NCBI GenBank assembly: GCA_963666535.1
Contig: OY762913.1
Coordinates: 1,426,001-1,490,000, forward strand
Length of the DNA: 64,000 bases
DNA from: G963666535 sp963666535
GTDB taxonomy: Bacteria; Bacillota; Clostridia; Oscillospirales; Oscillospiraceae
Direction: 5' to 3'
Both the position numbers and the translations under genes were made by a program. The notes under the pieces are model-generated. The model saw nothing but the letters and a program-made list of their open reading frames with translations. It was not told the DNA's origin and ran no database searches. This document shows, in pieces, positions 35,933-43,782 of this stretch; the stretch's first letter is position 1, and every line of letters starts with the position of its first letter.

Positions 35933-36742
35933 TCACGAAACATTTTCCTTATATTTGCATCCCTGCTCTAGCAGGGGGATACACACTTTGATGGAGCCGC
36001 CCTCCACAGGAGCATCGCTGACGCACACCGGGGTGCGGTAAAGTGCGGTTAGGTTTTCCGTGGTAATGACCTCATCCGCAGGTCCCTCTCCCATCACGGT
36101 GCCGTCCCGCATAAGCACCGCCTTGCCGCAGGCCAGAAACGCGTGATCGGGATAGTGAGAGGTCATCAGGATGCCATAGCCCTGTTCCGCTAAAAAGCGG
36201 ATCACTTTCAGGATTTTTACCTGATTGCTGTAATCCAGGTTGGCGGTCGGTTCATCCATGATTAAATAGTCCGCTTGCTGGGCCAGTGCGCGCGCCACCA
36301 ACACCATCTGACGCTCACCGCCGGAAAGTTCCTGAAATTTTCGCGTGGCAAGGTGTCCCATCTGCAGCCGTTCCAAAGCGTCTATGGCGATTTGCTTATC
36401 TTTTGCGGAGTGGGATGCGCCGGGTGCCAGATGGGCTACGCGGCCCATCAGCACAACCTCACGCGCTTCATAGGGGAAGGCCATGGTCGTGGATTGGGGA
36501 ACATAGGCCATTTTTTTGGCCCTGCAGCGATTGGAAACTGTGCTCAGATCCGCCCCTTCCATCAGTACCTGCCCGCCCTTCTGATGGTTCAATCCAAGCA
36601 GACAGCGTAACAACGTGGTCTTGCCGGTCCCGTTTGGACCCAGCAGGCAGAGAATCTCCCCCCGGGCGACTTGAAAGGAAACGTTTTTGAGGACGTCCCT
36701 TCCAGGCCGGTACCAATAGCGCAGATTTTTGACTTCCAGCAT
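35933..36742 (-). CDS. FecE-type ABC transporter ATPase (module 2)
   Basis: About 269 residues. Walker A GPNGTGKTTLLRC, Q-loop YVPQST, signature LSGGERQMVLVARA, Walker B YLIMDEPTANLD and switch MTSHYPDHAF. The ATG overlaps the permease stop by one base (TGATG), a sign of translational coupling; the open frame upstream is the antisense-free extension through the permease and has no start site. Partner of the permease at 36742-37767. Confidence 0.85.
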   Translation of the reverse strand: MLEVKNLRYWYRPGRDVLKNVSFQVARGEILCLLGPNGTGKTTLLRCLLGLNHQKGGQVLMEGADLSTVSNRCRAKKMAYVPQSTTMAFPYEAREVVLMGRVAHLAPGASHSAKDKQIAIDALERLQMGHLATRKFQELSGGERQMVLVARALAQQADYLIMDEPTANLDYSNQVKILKVIRFLAEQGYGILMTSHYPDHAFLACGKAVLMRDGTVMGEGPADEVITTENLTALYRTPVCVSDAPVEGGSIKVCIPLLEQGCKYKENVS

Positions 36743-37767
36743 CAGGACCACTCCTTTTTTGCCTGGGACAACAGCACCACGAAAACGGGTGTTCCAATGA
36801 GAGCCGTCATGACCCCCAGGGGGAGATCCACCCCCATAGCGCCGCGAATCAGGTTGTCGATCAGCAGCAGGAAAATACCGCCGATGAGAAACGAGGTGAC
36901 CGAGAGGCGGGAGTAGCTCGCCCCCACCAGAAGCCGTGCGATATGAGGTACCACCATACCCACCCAGCCAATGATGCCGCAGATACTGACAGCGCAAACC
37001 GTCATCAGTGTGGACGCGACCACGACAACCAGCTTCACCAACCGCACATTTACACCCATAGCGGTGGCTTCGTCCTCCCCGGCAGCCAGCGTGTTGATCT
37101 GGTTGCGGAAGAGGAAAAGCAGCGCCAAGGAGAACGCCGTGGCGGGCAGCAGCACGATCACGTCGGAATTTGCGGCTTTGCCCAAACTGCCCATCAGCCA
37201 GAAGGTGATGGAGGGCAACGCGTCATCAGGATCCGCAAGCGTCTTGACAATGGATAACAGCGCCTGAAACAGACCGGACACCACGATACCTGCCAGCACA
37301 AGAACAGTGATATTTTGGCGCCCCAAAATATTGCCGATAAGATAAGCTGCTACTACGGCGATGATACCGAATACGAAGGCGGAAACCTGGATCTGCCACC
37401 AACCGCTGCCATACAGCATGGCAAGTGCCGCACCGAAGCCGGCGCCCGCCGAAACGCCCAGTATGTCCGGGGATACCATGGGGTTTTTGAACAGCGTTTG
37501 GTAGGAGGCACCAGAAATGGACAGCGCGCCGCCCACTAAAATTGCCGCGACGATTCGGGGCAGCCGCACCTGCATCACAACGGTAACCAGGGTGTCGTCC
37601 CAATAGGCGTCCACCTTCATAAAATTGGAACGGATGATATCCCATACCACATCTGGCGACACAGCGTATCGGCCTACGAGAAAGGAGGCAAAGAAACTGA
37701 GCATCAGCACTGCCGACAGCAAAAGTATTTTTGCGGCAAAACCACGGTCATATTTCCTATTCAGCAT
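36742..37767 (-). CDS. FecCD-type ABC transporter permease (module 2)
   Basis: A 341-residue permease with about ten helices. Motifs parallel module 1: RLPRIVAAILVGGALSISGA, YQTLFKNPMVSPDILGVSAG and VSICGIIGWVGMVVPHIARL. It is first in the operon permease-ATPase-binding protein and lies behind two tandem riboswitch candidates (E and F), each with its own terminator, so its expression should respond steeply to the ligand. Confidence 0.85.
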   Translation of the reverse strand: MLNRKYDRGFAAKILLLSAVLMLSFFASFLVGRYAVSPDVVWDIIRSNFMKVDAYWDDTLVTVVMQVRLPRIVAAILVGGALSISGASYQTLFKNPMVSPDILGVSAGAGFGAALAMLYGSGWWQIQVSAFVFGIIAVVAAYLIGNILGRQNITVLVLAGIVVSGLFQALLSIVKTLADPDDALPSITFWLMGSLGKAANSDVIVLLPATAFSLALLFLFRNQINTLAAGEDEATAMGVNVRLVKLVVVVASTLMTVCAVSICGIIGWVGMVVPHIARLLVGASYSRLSVTSFLIGGIFLLLIDNLIRGAMGVDLPLGVMTALIGTPVFVVLLSQAKKEWS

Positions 37768-37831
37768 CGTAAACCCCTTTTACTTCGTTATTTTGTTGAG
37801 GACTCCTCTACTGTAGCGCCCAATGCAAAAA

Positions 37832-37863
37832 GCTGCTCGCTTTGAAAAGTCAAAGCGAGCAGC
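37832..37863 (-). terminator. expression-platform terminator, riboswitch copy E
   Basis: Perfect 13-bp stem GCTGCTCGCTTTG / CAAAGCGAGCAGC followed by TTTTTGC on the minus strand, 64 bases before the permease ATG. Confidence 0.85.
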
Positions 37864-37900
37864 AGGAAATGCAGAAAAGGGCATAAAAGCCCTATGCTCA

Positions 37901-38009
37901 CTTCCTTTTCAGAATGAAGGTCGAGCCGTTTCCGGCGCAGCCCTGTGAGTGTTTCCACTCAGGCCTGCCCACCATGGGGAAAAATCCGTTAGGTGAACAG
38001 GCTCGGAAG
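37901..38009 (-). ncRNA. Moco-type riboswitch candidate, copy E (gene-proximal of a tandem pair)
   Basis: 109 nt. Closing helix CTTCC/GGAAG. Receptor-like CCTAACG...CATGG, hairpin GCCTGAGTG...CACTCACAGGG, tetraloop segment CCGGAAACGG and end CCTTCATTCTGAAAAGGAAG. It closely aligns with copy A, including TAAATATT just upstream of the helix. A terminator follows after about 40 bases. Confidence 0.65.
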
Positions 38010-38040
38010 CTAATATTTAATTGTAGCGGGCAAATAAAAA

Positions 38041-38071
38041 ACGCCCATATCCTCAAAAAGGATATGGGCGT
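38041..38071 (-). terminator. expression-platform terminator, riboswitch copy F
   Basis: Perfect 12-bp stem ACGCCCATATCC / GGATATGGGCGT followed on the minus strand by TTTTTTATTTG, directly ahead of copy E. Confidence 0.85.
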
Positions 38072-38124
38072 ATCTGTATGCAGCATAGCACAAAGAAACG
38101 GTGGCACAAGCCATCGATGACCCA

Positions 38125-38237
38125 ATCTCCTTTTCGTACGGAAGGCGGTTTCGTTTCCAAAGCCACCCTAAGAGTCAGCGGCGATGCCGACTCTGGCACA
38201 GGAGCCACCAAGAAATTAGGCCCAAATGCTCGAAGAT
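38125..38237 (-). ncRNA. Moco-type riboswitch candidate, copy F (distal of a tandem pair)
   Basis: 113 nt. Closing helix ATCTTC/GGAGAT with one G-U pair. Receptor-like CCTAA...TTGG, a hairpin closed by GAGTC/GACTC, TTAGGG, tetraloop segment TTGGAAACG and end GCCTTCCGTACGAAAAGGAGAT. It has its own terminator (38041-38071) before copy E starts. The transporter message must therefore pass two independent sensors. Confidence 0.65.
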
Positions 38238-38444
38238 CGATATATTTTCAGCGTTTAAGACGAAATTTGTAATTTAATAATATACTATTTGGATCGATGT
38301 GTCAATCAAAAACATTTGTACATCAAAGGGGCTCAATTGATCCACCCCTATAAGCCTGCCCAATGACGAATTGGAATTTCGGAGAATAACTACAAAAGAA
38401 AAACCAAATAATAAGTATGAAAATTAGCTTTAAGGAGTTAAAAT
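38238..38444. other. divergent promoter region
   Basis: About 200 AT-rich bases between riboswitch F (minus) and the flavoprotein gene (plus). It must contain promoters for both; no specific boxes assigned. Confidence 0.35.
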
Positions 38445-38846
38445 ATGAAAGACATTATTGCATTTTTAAATCAAAACAAATTTGGAAGTTTAGCGACTTG
38501 TAATCATGGCGACCCCGACACAAGACCATTTGAATTAGCTTTTTACTGCGACAAGGGAATGTTTTTTTACACATCTTCCGAGGAAGACCTAACAAATCAA
38601 CTAAAGACAAATCCCAAGATATGTTTTTGCGCGACAGACGCAAACTACAACTATGTAAAAGTCAGCGGCAGCATTCTATTTAGTGATGAGAACGAGGACA
38701 AGGTTAAAATACTCAATCAAAGTGAGTTTGCAAACATTGCATTTAACGATTCCAATGTTGATAAAATGAAGGTGTTTTTCTTACCTCATGGTAAGTGCAT
38801 GATGCATTTTCATGCTGACAGCAAAGTAATTAGTGATGAATTTTAA
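38445..38846 (+). CDS. pyridoxamine-5'-phosphate-oxidase-like flavin-binding split-barrel protein
   Basis: A 133-residue protein of the FMN-binding split-barrel superfamily. It opens DIIAFLNQNKFGSLATCNHG (usual start of the fold, binding FMN phosphate). GMFFYTSSEEDLTNQLKTNP, then ICFCATD and YVKVSGSILFSDE, match the nitroimidazole-resistance/PPOX-like group. AAGGAG lies seven bases before the ATG. Single gene. Substrate unknown; in this group F420, FMN and haem are all possible ligands. Confidence 0.75.
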   Translation: MKDIIAFLNQNKFGSLATCNHGDPDTRPFELAFYCDKGMFFYTSSEEDLTNQLKTNPKICFCATDANYNYVKVSGSILFSDENEDKVKILNQSEFANIAFNDSNVDKMKVFFLPHGKCMMHFHADSKVISDEF

Positions 38847-38980
38847 AAGTGGCTGCGCAGGCATAGGAAGCATGGATGTGCCAAAGCGAGTGCACAAGAA
38901 CGTGAGAAAAAGGCACGCATTCCACGCTGGTTGTTCGTAACGGCTTGTTTCATTAGGTTCGGAACAATTCATGAAAAGGC

Positions 38981-39014
38981 AGGGCGCCGCAGGTGTTTTC
39001 TCCTGCGGCGCCCT
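38981..39014 (-). terminator. intrinsic terminator of the reductase/Mrp operon
   Basis: Stem AGGGCGCCGCAGG / CCTGCGGCGCCCT, followed on the minus strand by GCCTTTTC, about 75 bases after the Mrp-like stop. Confidence 0.8.
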
Positions 39015-39087
39015 CTTCCTTCTCTGGGGGAATGGTTTGCCGTCCGAAAGAGCAAGGATTGCCTTTTCGGAACATGCGATTGGAAAA

Positions 39088-39957
39088 TCATACAGAGACA
39101 TTGCCTGTTTTTGTCTCTACGGATTTTACAATCAGATCAACAATGGGAAAAAGAGACGGAACCTCTAACTGATCAAGTTTGCCGTCGGAGCTGTACGCAC
39201 TGATATCAGGGGAGAGGGGAACCGCCGCTTTGACACAGCGGGGAAGCGTATAAAACTGATCGGACACGCAATCCTCGGTCAGTGCCTTGTTTTCCACAAA
39301 TGCGATTGGAGGCGACATGAGCATGGCGCAGAGCGCAATATACCGCTGTGTTGGGATAACCCCCAGTTCGCCAGGCTCCGCGACAATAATGACGCCCTCC
39401 ACCGGAAGGGATGTATACAGGTTTAGGGGCACATCCCCAGCGCCAGAAGGCATATCGACCAGAATGACATCCAGCCCACTCCAGTCGCTTCCCGTGTACA
39501 GATAGCTCACCACATTAGAAATGTCCTGACCTGGCCAAATGACGGGTTCCATCAGGTTTTCCGCAATCAGATTAAAGGATAAAAGCTTAACCCCGCACGG
39601 AAGAGCAACCGGACGCAGGACGTCTTTGCCGTCTTTTTGGGCAGAATGGACCTGATTTTTTGCCCCGAATAACTGCGGCTGTGTAGCCCCCGGTATATCT
39701 GCATCCAGTATCCCTACCTTCAGCCCCCTTTTCACGAGTGCGACGGCTAAAAGTGCGGTAATGGTTGATTTCCCGGTTCCACCCTTTCCGCCGGCCACTG
39801 CGTAAAGACGCTTTGCAAACCGCGGGAATTTCGGATCGGAGCAGCCGCTTTTGCAGGAGAAACACTGACCGTGGCAGCCCTCTTCAAAGGTTTTTTCAAT
39901 TTCCGCGTTTAAGTCGGCATACATATCAGGGGTAATATCATCAAGATTTTTTAACAT
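39088..39957 (-). CDS. Mrp/NBP35-type P-loop ATPase
   Basis: A 289-residue ATPase of the Mrp/NBP35 group, which carry and transfer [4Fe-4S] clusters. It has four cysteines near the N-terminus (C28, C32, C35, C39) and the deviant Walker A GGKGGTGKST at 56-65. It also has LDADIPGATQPQLFG (switch I) and DVILVDMPSGAGDVPLN (Walker A' partner). GGAGG precedes the ATG. It follows the flavoenzyme gene at 40211 by about 250 bases on the same strand, so it may load FeS clusters on it or on the other Fe-S enzymes of this region. Confidence 0.8.
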   Translation of the reverse strand: MLKNLDDITPDMYADLNAEIEKTFEEGCHGQCFSCKSGCSDPKFPRFAKRLYAVAGGKGGTGKSTITALLAVALVKRGLKVGILDADIPGATQPQLFGAKNQVHSAQKDGKDVLRPVALPCGVKLLSFNLIAENLMEPVIWPGQDISNVVSYLYTGSDWSGLDVILVDMPSGAGDVPLNLYTSLPVEGVIIVAEPGELGVIPTQRYIALCAMLMSPPIAFVENKALTEDCVSDQFYTLPRCVKAAVPLSPDISAYSSDGKLDQLEVPSLFPIVDLIVKSVETKTGNVSV

Positions 39958-40214
39958 AAGAATTCCTCCCTATGAGCAGCATACCGGAGGCAACGCAGAA
40001 TGCAGCGTGCAACACCGATTTCTAACTCCTTAAAAATGTTTTTTCCTTCCAAAAACTGCGATCGGCAAAACAAGCATATTTGTCTGCAGGGAAGCCTTAG
40101 AAAGGCAGCCTTCCTTGTTTCAACCGTAGCGGGGACATATCGTGTGGCTATCTTCCGATGGGTGCCGCCTTGCAGCGCCTGTCTGTGCTTAGGTGTATAG
40201 AAAAGCGGAATCAT
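39951..40214 (-). CDS. possible small ORF between the flavoenzyme and Mrp genes
   Basis: An 87-codon frame whose ATG overlaps the stop of the upstream gene (ATGA) and whose stop overlaps the Mrp start. The position favours translation, but the composition is unremarkable (Cys- and Arg-rich, no motif) and I recognise no family. May be non-coding spacer. Confidence 0.2.
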   Translation of the reverse strand: MIPLFYTPKHRQALQGGTHRKIATRYVPATVETRKAAFLRLPCRQICLFCRSQFLEGKNIFKELEIGVARCILRCLRYAAHREEFLC

Positions 40215-42229
40215 AGGGCTGCGCCTATCTCTGCCGCACTTTGAATCGCATCAATGCTCCTGCCAAGGTGAGCGGCATTGCCGACTGCAACCACATCAAC
40301 GCCGCAAGTATGCAGCTGTTCCTGTAGGGTATGGTCCGAATGTACGCCGGAGGCAACAACGACTGTATCGCATGGGAAATACATTTGTCTACTTTCCTGC
40401 GCCCGATCCGTGACACAAGCTGTAACGCCCCCAGCGTCAATCTTTGTGACGAATGCATGTTTGAAACGCGTCACGCCCAATCGATCCAGATCCTGCAGAA
40501 CGGGCCAGCTTGTGCCAGTCTCATAGCCGAATCCGATTTTGGGCCCCTGCTCCAGGATGGTAACAGTTCTTTTAGAAGTGGCAAGCATGGTGGAAATATC
40601 CTCCTGTGGGAGAAGATGATAAACCGTCATATAAAACAGCTTATCTGCAGTAAGCGAGGCTTCCCGGCTTAAATATCGGGCGACTTCGCACCCGACAAAG
40701 CTGCCGCCGATGATGACGACGCGTCGGCCGGGAATTTCGTTTCCCGACAATACCTGTGTGGAAGTCATAACAGGGACGGAATCCGGTTTTGTTGGAAGCT
40801 GCGTTATGTTAGACGCACCGCCAACAGCCAGGATAACTTTATCGTATCCGCGGATATTTTCTAATGTTCCAATCATGCCAAAGGCCACATGAACGGAACA
40901 CTTGCAAAGCATGGTTTTGTAATAGGCGAGAAGGGTTCGAAATTCATAACGGTCAGGAAGAACCGATACCAAATTTAGCTGTCCGCCAAGCTGTTTCGTT
41001 TTTTCCCACAAAGTGACGCAATGTCCTCGCTGCGCCGCGCGAATAGCGGCCTCGCACCCGGCAGGACCCCCGCCCACCACAAGCACATTTTTGGGATCGG
41101 TTGTTTTGACAGATGGAAATTCGTGTTCCCTGCCACATAGGCCATTAACGAGACATTGCACGGGTTTATCAAAAAAAGCATTTGCCAGACAGCCCTGGTT
41201 GCAGGCAATGCAGCGACGAATCTCCTCGGGCCGATTTTCTGTCACTTTGTTTGCAAAGTCGGGGTCGGCAATGCTCGGGCGGCCTAAGCCAATGAGATCT
41301 GCATCCCCAAGAGCAAGGGCTAGTTCATCCGCATAGGGGTCGTTCATCCGGTTGCATAGGATGACTGGAATCTGGACCACACTTTTGATGCCGCGGGCCA
41401 AAAAGGAAAGACCTCCGCAGGGGACTTCACCGGTTAGCTGTGGCGTTCGGGATTCGTGCCATCCTCCGGTGACATTGAAGCAGTCGAGCCCGGCAGCCTC
41501 GGCCAGCGGAGCATATTGCATGATATCCCTCAGTGTATTGGAGTTTGGCACCAGATCATCTGCGGACAGGCGATAGAAAAGGGCATAATCAGGCCCAACG
41601 GCGGCGCGCACCGTGCGGATTACTTCCAGCGGGAAGCGGCAGCGATTTTCAAAGCAGCCACCGTATTCGTCGGTGCGCAAATTCGTAAGGGGAGACAGAA
41701 ACTGACAGAGCAGGTAGCCCGAGGACCCGGAGATTTCCACAGCGTCAAATCCGGCTTTTTTTGCCCGGATAGCGCCGGCTGCATAATTGTTCAGGACTTC
41801 CTGTATTTGTTCCCGTGTCATCTCACGCGCCGTTTCCCTTGTGTAGGGAGAATAGGTGGCGGAAGGAGACAAAGCGTCACCTCCACATGGCACGTCCTTC
41901 TTCGGAATATAACGGCCGGCGTGATACAGCTGTACCGCCACGCGGCAGCCCCTTTTTCGTATGCCGTCAGTAAAGACCTTCCAGCCGGGAATGGTTTCAT
42001 CGGAGGCAAGCGACATGGAATTGATCTTTGAGCCATAACCGTCGAATCGGCACGAGCCAGTAATCACAAGCCCAAGTCCGCCTTCTGCGCGCCGCCAATA
42101 GTATTCCCGAAATTGTTCGGTACAAAAGCCGTTATCGGTATAAGAATGGTGCATGGCAGGCATGACCATGCGATTGCGCAGGTGCATGCCATTGATTGTG
42201 ATGGGCGCGGTAAGCCTGAGAAACGGCAT
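40211..42229 (-). CDS. Old-Yellow-Enzyme/2,4-dienoyl-CoA reductase-type flavoprotein
   Basis: A 672-residue two-part enzyme. Residues 1-350 form the FMN TIM barrel of the NADH:flavin oxidoreductase family (NGMHLRNRMVMPAMHH; VQLYHAGRY; FDAVEISGSSGYLLCQFLSP). A [4Fe-4S] motif CIACNQGCLANAFF, then CLVNGLCGRE, links it to an FAD/NAD(P)H domain with VLVVGGGPAGCEAAIRAAQR and VVIIGGSFVGCEVARYLSRE. Same layout as FadH, BaiCD and trimethylamine dehydrogenase. Likely reduces an enone or 2-enoyl-CoA. Start ATG 42229 after AAAGGA; an upstream TTG is unlikely. Confidence 0.8.
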   Translation of the reverse strand: MPFLRLTAPITINGMHLRNRMVMPAMHHSYTDNGFCTEQFREYYWRRAEGGLGLVITGSCRFDGYGSKINSMSLASDETIPGWKVFTDGIRKRGCRVAVQLYHAGRYIPKKDVPCGGDALSPSATYSPYTRETAREMTREQIQEVLNNYAAGAIRAKKAGFDAVEISGSSGYLLCQFLSPLTNLRTDEYGGCFENRCRFPLEVIRTVRAAVGPDYALFYRLSADDLVPNSNTLRDIMQYAPLAEAAGLDCFNVTGGWHESRTPQLTGEVPCGGLSFLARGIKSVVQIPVILCNRMNDPYADELALALGDADLIGLGRPSIADPDFANKVTENRPEEIRRCIACNQGCLANAFFDKPVQCLVNGLCGREHEFPSVKTTDPKNVLVVGGGPAGCEAAIRAAQRGHCVTLWEKTKQLGGQLNLVSVLPDRYEFRTLLAYYKTMLCKCSVHVAFGMIGTLENIRGYDKVILAVGGASNITQLPTKPDSVPVMTSTQVLSGNEIPGRRVVIIGGSFVGCEVARYLSREASLTADKLFYMTVYHLLPQEDISTMLATSKRTVTILEQGPKIGFGYETGTSWPVLQDLDRLGVTRFKHAFVTKIDAGGVTACVTDRAQESRQMYFPCDTVVVASGVHSDHTLQEQLHTCGVDVVAVGNAAHLGRSIDAIQSAAEIGAAL

Positions 42230-42283
42230 GCAATCACATCCTTTCAATTGATCTGATTATTTCGGCAACCAATCAAATAAAAA

Positions 42284-42314
42284 GCTGCGGATCCGGTGGT
42301 ACCGGATCCGCAGC
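42284..42314 (-). terminator. intrinsic terminator after the thiolase gene
   Basis: Perfect 14-bp stem GCTGCGGATCCGGT / ACCGGATCCGCAGC followed on the minus strand by TTTTTATTTG. Confidence 0.85.
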
Positions 42315-42344
42315 ACCACTGTTAACGTCGTTCAGACAGCAGTT

Positions 42345-43505
42345 TTATTTGCAAAGCTCAAAAATGCCCGCAGCGCCCATTCCGCCGCCGATGCACATTG
42401 ACACAAGAGCGTATTTTCCGTTGTTATCCTGTAGATAATCCAGCGCCTTGGAAGTGAGGAAAGCACCCGTTGCGCCCATGGGATGGCCCAAAGCCATTGC
42501 GCCACCGTAAGGATTGATCTTTGAGGTGTCAAGATTTAAGGTTCGGATACAGGCGAGCGCCTGAGACGCAAATGCTTCGTTGAGCTCGATGACATCCATC
42601 TGATCCAAGGACATGCCGGTCAGCTTCATTACTTTGGGAATTGCATAGATTGGGCCGATTCCCATCAGAGTCGAATCACAGCCCGCGACGGAAAAGCCGA
42701 CAAATTTTGCAATGGGCTTCAAGCCAAGTTCCTTTGCCATATCCTCAGACATCACGACCACATAGGAAGCGGCGTCGGTGGTCTGAGAGGAGGTGGCTGC
42801 AGTAACAAGCCCGTCTGGACGGAAGCAGGGGTTCATTCCGGCCATTTTCTCCAGGCTGGTCTTCATGTTGCCGTCTGCATCCGCCAAGATGCCGTCGTCC
42901 TCGGAAATCAGCTGACCCTCTGCATTGACGATGGGGATAATGGAATTCTTGAATTTTCCGTATTTCCGGGCGGCAGCAGCCTTGGTATGGGACTCCAGAG
43001 CCATTTGCTCCATATCAGGGCGAGAAATATTGTATGTCTCCGCAACGCGCTCGGCCGTTTCGCCCATGGACATATAGGCACCTTCGCAATTGTTCTTGAT
43101 CCAATCGTTCCAATACTCTTCCGGATGAGGGAGCATCTTGGTCATGTACTCCACACCGCCGGCAACTGCGCAATGATACTGGCCAGCCATGATGGCGTTT
43201 GCAGCTGTGGCGATGGCCTGCAGGCTGGAGGAGCAGAAACGGTTTATCGTCTGCGCGGGCACGCTGTCGGGGAGCTGCGCACGGTTGACGATCAGACGGC
43301 TGACGTTCAGGTTCAGATCATTGACAGGGAAGGCACAGCCGGTGATGACGTCGTCAATTCTTTCGGGTTTCAGCTCAGGAACTTTGGCAAGGACACCTTT
43401 TAGAGTGGCGGCTGCGAAATCCACAGGATGGGTGGTGGCAAAACCGCCCTTGCGGGCGCGGCAGCATGCGCTGCGTCCATAGGCAACAATGACAGCTTGA
43501 TTCAT
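42345..43505 (-). CDS. thiolase (acetyl-CoA C-acyltransferase)
   Basis: A 386-residue thiolase. Catalytic residues are in place: C91 in NRFCSSSLQAIA, H341 in GGAMALGHPMGATGA and C371 in VSMCIGGGMGAA. Cleaves (or forms) acetoacetyl-CoA or longer 3-oxoacyl-CoA using free CoA, in the cytoplasm. It lies next to the sigma-54 activator and completes the route 3-hydroxyacyl-CoA to acetyl-CoA with the dehydrogenases at 50.7 and 56.1 kb. Transcribed alone, divergently from the activator. Confidence 0.85.
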   Translation of the reverse strand: MNQAVIVAYGRSACCRARKGGFATTHPVDFAAATLKGVLAKVPELKPERIDDVITGCAFPVNDLNLNVSRLIVNRAQLPDSVPAQTINRFCSSSLQAIATAANAIMAGQYHCAVAGGVEYMTKMLPHPEEYWNDWIKNNCEGAYMSMGETAERVAETYNISRPDMEQMALESHTKAAAARKYGKFKNSIIPIVNAEGQLISEDDGILADADGNMKTSLEKMAGMNPCFRPDGLVTAATSSQTTDAASYVVVMSEDMAKELGLKPIAKFVGFSVAGCDSTLMGIGPIYAIPKVMKLTGMSLDQMDVIELNEAFASQALACIRTLNLDTSKINPYGGAMALGHPMGATGAFLTSKALDYLQDNNGKYALVSMCIGGGMGAAGIFELCK

Positions 43506-43782
43506 AAGTGAATAACCTCCTAATAATGCATATAGATTTTTTGTTTTGGGGAACGTAATGATAACTGACTCAATAGTGTTTCTTCGTCAGAGGGGCAATG
43601 CGGTTATGGCGGAAGGGTGTGCTCAAATACCTGAGAGATTCTCCTAAACGCCCCATGAAGTGGTATGACGTTTTGCGAATACCATCTAAAAAATGATTCG
43701 AAATTTTTAAGGAATTATTTAATCTTGCTAAAAAACGGGAATCTGATACAATGATCTTATACACGGAAAGTGAGGTAGGACC
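43506..43782. promoter_or_regulatory. divergent regulatory region, thiolase / sigma-54 activator
   Basis: 277 bases. On the minus strand, GGAGAATCTCTCAGGTA at about 43627-43643 resembles the 3' half of a glycine-riboswitch aptamer, but the GAGAG partner upstream is missing. No -24/-12 element or GTTGCA palindrome was found, unlike at the other operons. Confidence 0.3.

Noticed and set aside
39088..39957. NifH partner for the nitrogenase-like pair
   Set aside because: The P-loop GGKGGTGKST and the N-terminal Cys cluster fit Mrp/NBP35, and the gene belongs to another operon.
43506..43782. Sigma-54 promoter for the thiolase gene
   Set aside because: No GG-N10-GC element with the right flanks on either strand.
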